Source: Paraburkholderia lacunae (GTDB taxonomy: Bacteria; Pseudomonadota; Gammaproteobacteria; Burkholderiales; Burkholderiaceae). Taken from it: a stretch of DNA of 64,000 nt. A program made the translations under genes and the position numbers. Below are positions 36,158 through 44,613 of this stretch, in pieces. Numbering within the stretch: the first letter of the stretch is position 1; every line of letters starts with the position of its first letter. The DNA lies in the NCBI RefSeq assembly GCF_003353175.1, contig NZ_QHKS01000018.1, positions 95,056-159,055 of the forward strand, read 5' to 3'. Under the pieces are notes generated by a model that saw only the letters and a program-made list of their open reading frames with translations, did not search any database and had not been told where the DNA came from.

Positions 36158-37159
36158 ATGCACCTTGGAAAATCGTATAAGTTATTGGAGTTTTTGATTT
36201 GGACTCGACGACAAATCTACGGACTTCTCATTTGCGGCTCTGTACCGGTCGTTCTGTACAAGTTCTTCGCTTTTACATGGTTGTCGGTACCTCTGACGAT
36301 TGTGGTTTTGCTCGGAACCGCGACGTCGTTTATCGTCGGCTTCAAGAACGTTCAAACATACAACAGGGCAATGGAAGCCCTCGACATCTGGATTGACATA
36401 CTGAGCGGAAGCCGTCGCTGGGGCCAAATCGCGCGCGATCTTGTCAATGACGAAGAAATTTCCCGAAAACTGGTGTATCGACACATTGCCTGGCTGACCG
36501 CGCTGCGATATGAGCTACGTCGACCCCGTGTGTGGGAAAGTACGAGCAAGCGTTTCAACGCTGAATATCGTCGGTTTTATCGTGTGCCGGAGTGGGAAAG
36601 GGACATTGATGAATTATTGCCAGAATATTTGTCTCCCGCGGAAACAGTGCAAGCGCTTTCTTCCATTTCTATCCCTACGTTCGTACTGAGCCTGCAAGGC
36701 GCTTCGCTCAAGATGCTTCACATGGCGGGGCACCTGAATTCAAACTTCTACATCGAGCTTCAAAGGGCGGTTGGGGATTTCATCGATCTCCAGTCAAGAT
36801 CGGAACGTTTCAAGAATTTCCCCTATCCACGTCAATATGCAACGGTCAGTTCGCTATTCGTGAGGTTTTTTTGTTTGCTTTTCCCATTCGGGCTGCTTCA
36901 CGAATTCGATAAGCTGAATGATGGAGTGAGTGGCTTCATGCATGGCAACATGGTATGGCTGGTGGTGCCATGCAGTGTCGCAGTATCGTGGATGTACACG
37001 TCGCTCGAGCAGGTTGGGGAAAGCACGGAGAATCCGTTTGAAGGCGGCGCAAATGACGTTCCCATTTCGACGCTGTGCAGCATCATCGAGCGCGATCTGA
37101 AGGAGATGCTCGGAGAACATGCTGGCGATCCATCTAGCCAGACAATCATTGCGCTATAG
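36158..37159 (+). CDS. Bestrophin-like membrane channel protein
   Basis: A 333-residue integral membrane protein of the bestrophin/UPF0187 family. Key features are paired N-terminal helices (about 20-62), the FKNVQTYNRAMEALDIW segment, the LRYELRRPRVWES block and two C-terminal helices (about 228-275) containing FCLLFPFGLLHEFD. The tail NPFEGGANDVPISTLCSIIERDLKEML is typical of the family. Bacterial members form pentameric cation or anion channels. The gene is markedly less GC-rich than its surroundings and stands alone, consistent with horizontal acquisition. The ATG at 36158 is the family-like start. Confidence 0.88.
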   Translation: MHLGKSYKLLEFLIWTRRQIYGLLICGSVPVVLYKFFAFTWLSVPLTIVVLLGTATSFIVGFKNVQTYNRAMEALDIWIDILSGSRRWGQIARDLVNDEEISRKLVYRHIAWLTALRYELRRPRVWESTSKRFNAEYRRFYRVPEWERDIDELLPEYLSPAETVQALSSISIPTFVLSLQGASLKMLHMAGHLNSNFYIELQRAVGDFIDLQSRSERFKNFPYPRQYATVSSLFVRFFCLLFPFGLLHEFDKLNDGVSGFMHGNMVWLVVPCSVAVSWMYTSLEQVGESTENPFEGGANDVPISTLCSIIERDLKEMLGEHAGDPSSQTIIAL

Positions 37160-37475
37160 AGTCCAGTGTCTTTGTTTAGTAGATCCTCTGTAGCGCGAGA
37201 GTCGTCAAAGCCCGAAGTAAGATCCTGGCGTCCGTCGAAGCTCTATCGCCCTGGCTCGACGAGCATGCCTGGATGATCTGCCTGCGATCGGCGGCAACGA
37301 ACACACGTGGTCCTAGAACGGGCTCCCCAATGCCCACCGCTCGTACACGTGGGCAACGCGACGGCCTATTGGTGACACCGGTGCGGCTGCGCAGAACGCA
37401 TCAAGCAGCCCTACCGCATCGTGCGAAGGCATGCCGCGCCGCGCTTGTCCGAGATCGGGAGACATGCCCCGCGCG
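37160..37475. other. Intergenic, no gene called
   Basis: About 315 bases between convergent genes. A plus-strand run reading VVKARSKILASVEALSPWL around 37200-37260 looks protein-like and may be a relic, but it is not recognisable. No terminator with a clear T run was found. Confidence 0.35.
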
Positions 37476-39005
37476 TCAGCCGTCCAGACACGCGCGTAAC
37501 GCTCGCGCGAGACGGCCTGCTTCATCCGCATCAGCGATGTTCGCGAAGCCCATCACGAGGCCGCGCAGCGTGTGCCGCGCGCGGCCATTCGCGTACCAGA
37601 TCGAAAGCGGCAGCACCGCGAGCCCCGCCTCGCGAGCGCGCGCGGCGACGGCGACGTCATCGACCGGGCCATCGGAGCCTTCGGCGAACTGCACTGCAAA
37701 CTGGATTCCCCCTGGCGGCAGATCGACAATCAGCCGTTCGCCAAACGCCTGCTCCAGTGCGTGCACGATCAGCACGCGCCGCTCGCCATACAACGCACGC
37801 ATCCGCTTCAGATGCCGTGCAAAATGCCCCTGCCCGATGAAATCCGCCGCGGCCGCCTGCAATAGCGTCGGCGATCCGGCGTTCATGCTGCGCGCCACGC
37901 GCCCGACGCGCTCGACGGCTCGCTCCGGCACCACCACATACGCAAGCCGCAAACCGGGAAACATCACCTTGCTGAACGTGCCGCAATAGATCACGCGATC
38001 GCGCCGGTCGAGGCTCTTCAAAGCCGGCAACGGCCGGCCCAGATAACGGAACTCGCTGTCGTAGTCGTCCTCGATGATCCAGCTGGACGCTTTCTCTGCC
38101 CAGTCCAGCAGCGCCATGCGTCTTGCGAGGGACAGCGTGTGCCCGAGCGGGCTCTGATGCGACGGCGTAACCATTGCGAAGCGCGCCTGCGCATCCAGCA
38201 GCGTGCCGCGCTCGACATCGATCCCCTCGCCATCCACTGGCACCGGCACGAGCTGCACGCCGGTTTCGGCCAGAAAACTACGCGCGAGCAGATAGCCGGG
38301 ATCCTCGAACCACACGCGATCGTTCGGGCGGGCGAGACTGCGCAACACGAGTTCGAGCGTCGCACGGTAGCCGCCGGTAATGAACACCTGTTCCGGCAGG
38401 CAGGTCACGCCGCGCGACAGCCCGAGATACGTAGCGATATGTTCGCGCAGCGGCCGGAAGCCGGCCGGATCCGGGTACGCGAGCATCGCGCGTTCGCCGC
38501 TGCGCGCGTGCTGTGAAACAAACCGATTCCATACCTTGACCGGAAACGCGTCGAGCGCGGGCAGCCCTGGTTGCAACGGCCGCGGCTCGCCGCTCATGGT
38601 GACGGTAACGGCCAGCTGACGCGGCGCCACTTCACCGTCGCGCGATTCGCCTGGCGTCTGCGGCATGCCCGCTCCTTCCGTGCTTCGACTACCGCGCGCG
38701 TCCTGAACGCCTTGCGCAGGCGACGAGCGCATCACCGCTGCCGGCAGCGACGGCGATACAAACGTGCCCGCCGCGCCGCGCATCTGCAGGTAACCCTCGT
38801 CGACGAGGATCGTGTACGCCAGCTCGACCGTGCCGCGCGCCGTGTTCAGCTGCGTGGCGAGGCTGCGCAGCGCAGGCACGCGATCGCCGGGACGCAGATG
38901 CCCCGCGGCGATCGCGGTCCTGAAGCGCTCGCAGATCTGCAGATAGACCGGCAACTGCTGCTGCCGGTCGATTTCGATGGTCAATGCGGGAGTCGGTGCG
39001 GTCAT
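37476..39005 (-). CDS. MocR/PdxR-family regulator (GntR HTH + aminotransferase-like domain)
   Basis: A 509-residue chimeric regulator. A GntR-type winged helix (about 12-82; LPVYLQICERFRTAI, then RPGDRVPALRSLA) is joined by a Pro/Arg-rich linker to a fold-type I aminotransferase domain (about 150-505). The PLP-binding lysine lies in GTFSKVMFPGLRLAYVVVPE, and YDSEFRYLGRPLPAL is conserved. Such proteins sense PLP or amino-acid derivatives and usually control a divergent gene, here the NmrA-like gene at 39195. Direct repeats in the 189-base intergenic space are candidate binding sites. Confidence 0.92.
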   Translation of the reverse strand: MTAPTPALTIEIDRQQQLPVYLQICERFRTAIAAGHLRPGDRVPALRSLATQLNTARGTVELAYTILVDEGYLQMRGAAGTFVSPSLPAAVMRSSPAQGVQDARGSRSTEGAGMPQTPGESRDGEVAPRQLAVTVTMSGEPRPLQPGLPALDAFPVKVWNRFVSQHARSGERAMLAYPDPAGFRPLREHIATYLGLSRGVTCLPEQVFITGGYRATLELVLRSLARPNDRVWFEDPGYLLARSFLAETGVQLVPVPVDGEGIDVERGTLLDAQARFAMVTPSHQSPLGHTLSLARRMALLDWAEKASSWIIEDDYDSEFRYLGRPLPALKSLDRRDRVIYCGTFSKVMFPGLRLAYVVVPERAVERVGRVARSMNAGSPTLLQAAAADFIGQGHFARHLKRMRALYGERRVLIVHALEQAFGERLIVDLPPGGIQFAVQFAEGSDGPVDDVAVAARAREAGLAVLPLSIWYANGRARHTLRGLVMGFANIADADEAGRLARALRACLDG

Positions 39006-39057
39006 GACGGTCTCGTTGGCAAGCGGCGCGGAGAAGATTTGGACTAGTCGGTTCGAC

Positions 39058-39091
39058 GATTCTTGTCACTTTTCGGTAGAGCATGATTCTT
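39058..39091 (+). promoter_or_regulatory. Candidate MocR operator: direct GATTCTT repeats
   Basis: GATTCTT occurs at 39058-39064 and again at 39085-39091, 27 bases apart in the same orientation, inside the shared region between the MocR-type gene and the divergent NmrA-like gene. MocR regulators such as GabR and PdxR are known to bind direct repeats in divergent promoters. The match is by architecture only. Confidence 0.35.
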
Positions 39092-39194
39092 CCACAATGG
39101 CCTCACGCGATGCGACGGCGGCGAACACTTTCACGCGATACGACACTCGCCGGACGCCCCACGCGTCCATTTACTCTCATCTGGAGAATCTGCC

Positions 39195-39947
39195 ATGAAA
39201 ATCGTCGTAATCGGTGGTTCCGGCCTGATCGGCTCGCGTCTGGTTACGCTGCTCAGGGAAGCCGGCCATGAGGCGCTCGCTGCGTCGCCGCGTACCGGTG
39301 TGAACACCGTCACGGGCGAGGGCTTGAGCAACGCACTGACGGGCGCCGATGTCGTAGTGGACGTGGCGAACGCGCCGTCATGGGAGCCGCAGGCGGTGCT
39401 CGACTTTTTCCGCACCTCGGCGCGCAACCTGGGCAAGGCCGAAGTGGCCGCAGGGGTTCGCCATCACGTCGCGCTATCCATCGTCGGCTGCGACCGCACG
39501 CCGGAGAACGCGTATTTCGTTGCCAAGGTCGCGCAGGAAGAGGCGATCGAAGCGGCGGGCGTGCCGTACACGATCGTGCGCGCGACTCAATTCATGGAGT
39601 TCATCGGCGGTATCGCGGATTACGGCACGGAAGGCGGGACGGTGCGCATCGGCGACGGACTGTTTCAGCCGATCGCCGCGGACGATGTCGCGGCGAACCT
39701 CGCGCAGGTCGCGCTCGCAGCGCCGCTGAACGGCACCGTCGACATCGCCGGCCCAGACCGCCGTCCCTTCGCGGAGATCGTGGCACGTTATTTGAAATCG
39801 GTAGGCGACGCGCGCCCGGTGGTGAAGGATCGCGATGCGCGGTACTACGGCGGCCGTGTCGAAGAACAGTCGCTCGTGCCGCTCGGCGAGGCGCGGATCG
39901 GCCGCGTCAGTCTCGATCAGTGGCTGGCGCAGGCTAAAAAGGGTTGA
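39195..39947 (+). CDS. NmrA-like NAD(P)-binding oxidoreductase (paralogue 2)
   Basis: A 250-residue homologue of the protein at 30258, with the GGSGLIG nucleotide loop (7-13), AAGVRHHVALSIVG and YTIVRATQFMEFIGG blocks and the shared ending RIGRVSLDQWLAQ. The ATG at 39195 follows CTGGAGAA. It is transcribed divergently from the MocR-type regulator and followed 105 bases later by a short-chain dehydrogenase. GC content is higher than in paralogue 1. That makes this copy more native-looking, so the other copies may derive from a different source. Confidence 0.88.
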   Translation: MKIVVIGGSGLIGSRLVTLLREAGHEALAASPRTGVNTVTGEGLSNALTGADVVVDVANAPSWEPQAVLDFFRTSARNLGKAEVAAGVRHHVALSIVGCDRTPENAYFVAKVAQEEAIEAAGVPYTIVRATQFMEFIGGIADYGTEGGTVRIGDGLFQPIAADDVAANLAQVALAAPLNGTVDIAGPDRRPFAEIVARYLKSVGDARPVVKDRDARYYGGRVEEQSLVPLGEARIGRVSLDQWLAQAKKG

Positions 39948-40052
39948 TTGCAGGTCTATACGAAACCTGCAATCAACGCGTCTACATTTACGTTGATCGG
40001 AGTCGTCGGCCCGATCGGCGTTGAAGCCGAACAGAAGTTTTCTGGGTAAAGC

Positions 40053-40763
40053 ATGAGCACATCACAAAAGGTCGTCGTCGTTACCGGTGCATCGCAAGGC
40101 ATAGGCGCTGAAGTCGTCAAGGCGTTTCGCAAGCTCGGCTACCGCATTGTTGCGACCGCGCGTTCGATCATGCCGTCGGACGACGCGAACATCCTGACCG
40201 TCGCCGGTGATATTGGTGACCCGGCAACCGCCCGCCGTGTCATTTCCGAAGGTGTCGCACGATTTGGCCGGATCGACACGCTGGTGAACAACGCCGGCAT
40301 TTACATCGGGAAGCCTTTTACCGAACACACTGCGCAAGACTTTGCCGCCGTGATGAATGTGAATGTCTCGGGCTTCTACTACGTCACGCAACTCGCCATC
40401 GCCGAAATGGAAAAGCATTCGAGCGGCCACGTGGTTAGCGTGACCTCCAGCGCCGCCGATCAAGCGATCAGCGGCGTGTATTCGGTACTGGCAGCCCTGA
40501 CGAAGGGTGGTCTGAACGCCGCCACGAAGTCCCTGGCGATCGAGTACGCCAGGAAAGGTATTCGCGTGAATGCCGTCGCGCCGGGGATCATCAAGTCGCC
40601 GATGCACGCGCCGCAAACCCATGAAGCACTGGGCGCCTTCCATCCGCTCGGGCGCATGGGCGAGATGAGCGATATCGCCGACGCGATTCTGTTCCTCGAT
40701 TCCGCACCGTTCATCACGGGAGAAATCCTGCACGTCGACGGCGGCCAGAGCGCCGGTCACTAA
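40053..40763 (+). CDS. Short-chain dehydrogenase/reductase with altered active site
   Basis: A 236-residue SDR. The cofactor motif TGASQGIG (11-18), the NNAG motif (79-82) and the C-terminal ITGEILHVDGGQSAGH are standard. The catalytic lysine is Lys151 in LTKGG, but the position four residues before it, normally Tyr, is Ala147; the only nearby tyrosine is Tyr143. The usual YxxxK dyad is therefore not intact, although this variant may be a stable subfamily. It probably shares a transcript with the NmrA-like gene upstream and is closed by a terminator at 40772-40796. Confidence 0.88.
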   Translation: MSTSQKVVVVTGASQGIGAEVVKAFRKLGYRIVATARSIMPSDDANILTVAGDIGDPATARRVISEGVARFGRIDTLVNNAGIYIGKPFTEHTAQDFAAVMNVNVSGFYYVTQLAIAEMEKHSSGHVVSVTSSAADQAISGVYSVLAALTKGGLNAATKSLAIEYARKGIRVNAVAPGIIKSPMHAPQTHEALGAFHPLGRMGEMSDIADAILFLDSAPFITGEILHVDGGQSAGH

Positions 40764-40771
40764 TATTCCTC

Positions 40772-40796
40772 GGGCACCGCAAGCCGGTGCCCCTTT
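40772..40796 (+). terminator. Intrinsic terminator after the SDR gene
   Basis: GGGCACC (40772-40778) pairs perfectly with GGTGCCC (40786-40792) around a 7-base loop, followed by C and TTT. It lies 9 bases after the SDR stop codon. Confidence 0.65.
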
Positions 40797-40979
40797 GTAT
40801 CGCTACAGCAATTACATCATTCGAGAGTTCCTGGAATCACGCTGTGCACGCGTCAATCTTCTTCGGGCGCAATTCATGTCCGACGCGCAATACCAGGTTG
40901 TTCATTTTTCAGTCTGCGCGGTGAACATGTCTGGGCACCAGCTGGATTTACCCCTGTACCTCTGGACACCGCCTCACAC

Positions 40980-41144
40980 TTAAGTTGATGAATCGGTCCT
41001 GCGCCTGAACTCGCGTGGCGAGCGGTACTTCAGCGCGCTATCGGGGTGCTGCTCGTTGTAATGCTCGAACGCGAGGGCGAGATTGTGCGCTGCGGTTGCT
41101 GCATCTGGCTTCGGCCTGAGGGCGACATAGTCACGCTTCATCGA
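40980..41144 (-). mobile_element. IS3-family transposase (OrfB) C-terminal remnant
   Basis: The minus strand reads MKRDYVALRPKPDAATAAHN, then LAFEHYNEQHPDSALKYRSP and REFRRR before a stop at 40980. This is the C-terminal end of IS3-family OrfB integrase-like transposases. The DDE core is missing upstream, where the sequence changes at about 41145. It lies 155 bases from the 3' end of the tRNA-Leu gene, on the side where integrated DNA would be expected. Confidence 0.8.
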
Positions 41145-41298
41145 ACGGTAGAGATTCGGACAGATACCACTAAAAAAGACCACCATTTATCGCCGGCTGC
41201 ACATCGATACTCTCGGAACATGCAGGTACAAAAAAAGCCGCAGAGCCTTATGGCGCGGCGACGTTGCGGATTCCATCGGAACTTGTCGGAAGAATTTC

Positions 41299-41383
41299 TG
41301 GTGCCGGGGACCGGACTCGAACCGGCAAGCCGTGAAGCGGCGGATTTTAAGTCCGCTATGTTTACCAATTTCATCACCCCGGC
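41299..41383 (-). tRNA. tRNA-Leu (anticodon UAA)
   Basis: The minus-strand sequence folds as a class II tRNA of 85 nt with encoded CCA. The acceptor stem is GCCGGGG pairing with CCCCGGC, then A and CCA. The anticodon stem-loop is GCGGA-CTTAAAA-TCCGC with anticodon TAA at 41347-41349. A long variable arm (CGCTTCACGGCTTG region) and a T arm containing GGTTCGAGTCC complete the cloverleaf. The 3' end faces the relic-rich left part of the window. Confidence 0.97.
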
Positions 41384-41523
41384 AAGGGCGGACGCGATTC
41401 TACCATTGTGCCGCGGGCGCACCAAACCGGGCGGCCTCGCGCCGGACGAACCCCGGCCCGCGCGGCACGCCGCAATTCCAGCGTCATTCCTGAGTCACAA
41501 ACCCTGCCGATAATCCCTCCGAC

Positions 41524-41535
41524 GAAAACGTTTAC
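41524..41535 (+). promoter_or_regulatory. Candidate LacI-family operator before the LacI regulator
   Basis: GAAAACGTTTAC is a near-palindrome centred on CG (AAACGTTT core), the typical shape of LacI/GalR-family operators. It ends 16 bases before the GTG start at 41552, so binding would block the regulator's own expression. Confidence 0.45.
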
Positions 41536-41551
41536 ATCTCGGGCGGAAACA

Positions 41552-42622
41552 GTGATTCCAACGATCAAGGATGTGGCTGCACACGCGGGCTTTTCCATCG
41601 CCACGGTCTCGCGCGCGATCAACGCGCCGCACACCGTCAATCCGGTCACGCTCGACAAAGTGCGTCAGTCGATCGACGCGCTCAACTTCCGTCCCAGCCC
41701 GCTGGCCCGGCAGTTGCGCAGCGAGCGCACGCGCCTCATCGGCGTGGTGCTGCCGACGCTCGCCAACCCGGTGTTCGCCGAATGCCTGCAAGGCATCGAC
41801 GATCTCGCCTCGGCACAAGGCTACCGGCTGATGCTGATGACCACCCAGTACGACGCCGATCGCGAACGCCACGCAATCGAGACGCTGCGCGAACACCGCG
41901 TCGAAGGCATGATCCTGACAGTCGCCGACGCGGACACCCATCCGCTGCTCGACGAGCTCGACCGCGCGGGTCTGCTGTACGTGCTGATGCATAACGACAC
42001 GGTGCGGCGTCCGTCGGTGTGCGTCGACAATCGACTCGCCGCCTTTGACGGCGTGCGCATGCTGATCGCGCACGGCCATCGCCGGATCCTGATGCTGGCC
42101 GGTACGCTGGCCGCCTCCGACCGCGCCCGTCAGCGCCATCTCGGCTACGCGCAAGCCATGCAACAGGCCGGCCTCACGCCCGCGCCGGCGCTCGAGGTCG
42201 ATTTCAACGCCGACGAACTGTCGCCGTCCGTACTCGCTCATCTGACGAGCGGCCCGCACCGGCCGACCGCCCTCTTCTGCAGCAACGATCTGCTGGCAAT
42301 GGTCGTGATGCGCGGCCTGCGCCGCGCGCGTCTGCAGATTCCGCACGACATGTCGATCCTCGGCTTCGACGGCCTGGCGATGGGCGAACTGCTGTCGCCG
42401 CCGCTCGCGAGCATCTGCGCGCCGAATCGAGAGATCGGCTGCGCGGCATGGCAGCGCCTGCTGGCCCGCGTCACCGGCACCTACGAAGCACTCGGCGAAA
42501 CATCGCTCGCGCTGACCTTGCCGCACACCTTGCGCGAAGGCGCCACCATCGCCGCGATCCCGAACCTGAGCGCCGCCTCGCCGGCGCGCACATCCGGGCT
42601 CACCGCGCGGCCCTTTGCATAA
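41552..42622 (+). CDS. LacI-family transcriptional regulator
   Basis: A 356-residue repressor. The helix-turn-helix begins at once (TIKDVAAHAGFSIATVSRAI, residues 4-23) with hinge helix NFRPSPLARQLRS; the effector domain (about 62-340) is of the type I periplasmic-binding fold. The GTG at 41552 is chosen because LacI proteins start only a few residues before the HTH; the longer frame runs back into the tRNA. An operator-like palindrome lies just upstream. The ABC importer operon downstream on the same strand (91-base gap) is the probable target, and its ligand may be the inducer. Confidence 0.92.
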   Translation: MIPTIKDVAAHAGFSIATVSRAINAPHTVNPVTLDKVRQSIDALNFRPSPLARQLRSERTRLIGVVLPTLANPVFAECLQGIDDLASAQGYRLMLMTTQYDADRERHAIETLREHRVEGMILTVADADTHPLLDELDRAGLLYVLMHNDTVRRPSVCVDNRLAAFDGVRMLIAHGHRRILMLAGTLAASDRARQRHLGYAQAMQQAGLTPAPALEVDFNADELSPSVLAHLTSGPHRPTALFCSNDLLAMVVMRGLRRARLQIPHDMSILGFDGLAMGELLSPPLASICAPNREIGCAAWQRLLARVTGTYEALGETSLALTLPHTLREGATIAAIPNLSAASPARTSGLTARPFA

Positions 42623-42712
42623 CCCCGTTTGCGTACCTCATTGTCATCAATTCCGTTGTCACAACCTTCAAGCCTCGAACCACCCGCTTGCTTCCTCATC
42701 AGGAGACCCGCT

Positions 42713-43792
42713 GTGATCCGCTCTTCAGCACGCTTAGCTGCGCCCGTCAAACCGCTCTGGCGCCGCCTCAATCGCACCGCTGCCGCCGCGCTGTCGGCCT
42801 GCGCCATCGCCGGCGCCGCGCTGGCGAGCTTCGCGCCGCACCTCGCCCACGCCGAAGAAACCGCGATCTGCTACAACTGCCCGCCCGAATGGGCCGACTG
42901 GGCCAGCCAGATCAAGGCGATCCAGCAAAAGACCGGCATCCGCGTGCCGTTCGACAACAAGAACTCCGGCCAGTCGATCGCGCAATTGATGGCCGAGCAG
43001 AAGAGCCCGGTCGCCGACGTGGTGTATCTCGGTGTGTCGTCGGCTTTCCAGGCGAAAGACAAAGGCGTGATCCAGCCGTACAAGCCGGCGCACTGGGACG
43101 ACATTCCCGCGAACCTGAAGGACTCGCAGGGCTACTGGTTCGCGATTCACTCCGGCACGCTGGGCTTTTTCGTCAACAAGGACGCACTCGAAGGCAAGCC
43201 GGTGCCGCGTTCGTGGGCCGACCTTCTGAAGCCTGAGTACAAAGGCATGATCGGCTACCTCGATCCGTCGAGCGCGTTCGTCGGCTATGCGGGCGCCGTC
43301 GCGGTGAATCAGGCGCTCGGCGGCACGCTCGAGAACTTCGAGCCGGGCCTCGACTGGTTCCGCAAGCTGAAGGCCAACGCGCCGATCGTGCCTAAGCAGA
43401 CCGCCTACGCGCGTGTGATGTCCGGTGAAATCCCGATCCTGCTCGACTACGACTTCGACGCCTATCGCGCGAAGTACAAGGATCACGCGAACGTCGAGTT
43501 CGTGATTCCTAAGGAAGGCACAATCTCGGTGCCGTATGTGATGAGCCTCGTGAAGGGCGCGCCGCACGATGCGAACGGCAAGAAGGTGCTCGACTTCGTG
43601 CTTTCCGACGAAGGCCAGAAACTGTGGGCCGACGCGTATCTGCGTCCGGTGCGCGCCAATGCGATGAGCCCGGAAAGCGCCGCGAAATTCCTGCCGGCAA
43701 GCGACTACGCCCGCGCCAAGCCGGTCGATTTCGGCAAGATGGCCGAGAAGCAGGCGAGCTTCGGCGAGCGTTATCTGCAGGTGATGCATTGA
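42713..43792 (+). CDS. ABC transporter periplasmic solute-binding protein
   Basis: A 359-residue secreted binding protein with an extended signal sequence (positively charged start, hydrophobic AAALSACAIAGAALASFA, cut near AHA). The mature part is a family 1-type extracellular binding protein like those for phosphonates, polyamines or Fe3+: VYLGVSSAFQAKDKGVIQPY, GTLGFFVNKDAL, and LDYDFDAYRAKY. The GTG start at 42713 follows AGGAGAC. The gene overlaps the permease gene by 4 bases. Substrate cannot be fixed from sequence; the linked phosphodiesterase hints at a phosphate-ester or phosphonate compound. Confidence 0.88.
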   Translation: MIRSSARLAAPVKPLWRRLNRTAAAALSACAIAGAALASFAPHLAHAEETAICYNCPPEWADWASQIKAIQQKTGIRVPFDNKNSGQSIAQLMAEQKSPVADVVYLGVSSAFQAKDKGVIQPYKPAHWDDIPANLKDSQGYWFAIHSGTLGFFVNKDALEGKPVPRSWADLLKPEYKGMIGYLDPSSAFVGYAGAVAVNQALGGTLENFEPGLDWFRKLKANAPIVPKQTAYARVMSGEIPILLDYDFDAYRAKYKDHANVEFVIPKEGTISVPYVMSLVKGAPHDANGKKVLDFVLSDEGQKLWADAYLRPVRANAMSPESAAKFLPASDYARAKPVDFGKMAEKQASFGERYLQVMH

Positions 43793-44613
43793 ACGACATC
43801 ACGTTCCCGCTGCGCTGGCGCGTCGCGTTGATCGCGCCGGCGCTGGCGGTCTTCGTCGCGTTCTGGCTGCTGCCGATGGGCGCGCTCGCGCAGTTGAGCG
43901 GCGACGGCCACGCGTTCGCCACCTACCGCGCGATGCTGACCCATCCGCGCTACATGTCGAGCCTCGGCGCGACGGTCGTGTTGTCCGCGGCGGTGACGGC
44001 GGCGACGCTGGCGCTCTCGGTGATCGCCGGCTTGCTGCTGGCGCGCCGCGAGTTTGCGCTCAAGCGCACGCTGCTCGCGTTGCTGACGTTTCCGCTGGCG
44101 TTTCCCGGCGTGGTGGTCGGTTTCATGGTCATCATGCTGGCGGGGCGCCAGGGCCTGATCGGCGCGCTGTCGCTCAAGCTGACGGGCGACCGCTGGGTAT
44201 TCGCGTATTCGATGAGCGGCCTCTTTCTCGGCTACCTGTACTTCTCGATTCCGCGCGTGATCGTCACGGTGATGGCGTCGGCGACCAAGCTCGACGCCTC
44301 GCTCGAAGAAGCCGCGCGCTCGCTCGGCGCGTCGCCGTGGCGGATCACGCGCGACATCGTGCTGCCCGCGCTGTCGCCGGGTCTGATCGCGGCGGGCGCC
44401 GTGTGCTTCGCCACCGCGATGGGCGCGTTCGGCACCGCCTTCACGCTCGCCACCGACATCGACGTGCTGCCGATGACCATCTACACCGAGTTCACGCTGA
44501 ACGCGAACATGATCACCGCGGCAGGCCTGTCCATCGTGCTCGGCATCGTCACGTGGCTCGTGCTGGCGTTCGCCCGCAGCGTGACCGGCTCGGCCGTCGC
44601 GGCAAGCGCATGA
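43789..44613 (+). CDS. ABC transporter permease 1
   Basis: A 274-residue inner-membrane permease with six helices and the BPD signature EEAARSLGASPWRITRDIVL contacting the ATPase. The start is a TTG at 43789, overlapping the previous stop (TTGA), with no better start nearby; translational coupling explains it. Together with permease 2 it forms the heterodimeric channel of an importer related to phosphonate, polyamine or ferric-iron systems. Confidence 0.88.
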   Translation: MNDITFPLRWRVALIAPALAVFVAFWLLPMGALAQLSGDGHAFATYRAMLTHPRYMSSLGATVVLSAAVTAATLALSVIAGLLLARREFALKRTLLALLTFPLAFPGVVVGFMVIMLAGRQGLIGALSLKLTGDRWVFAYSMSGLFLGYLYFSIPRVIVTVMASATKLDASLEEAARSLGASPWRITRDIVLPALSPGLIAAGAVCFATAMGAFGTAFTLATDIDVLPMTIYTEFTLNANMITAAGLSIVLGIVTWLVLAFARSVTGSAVAASA

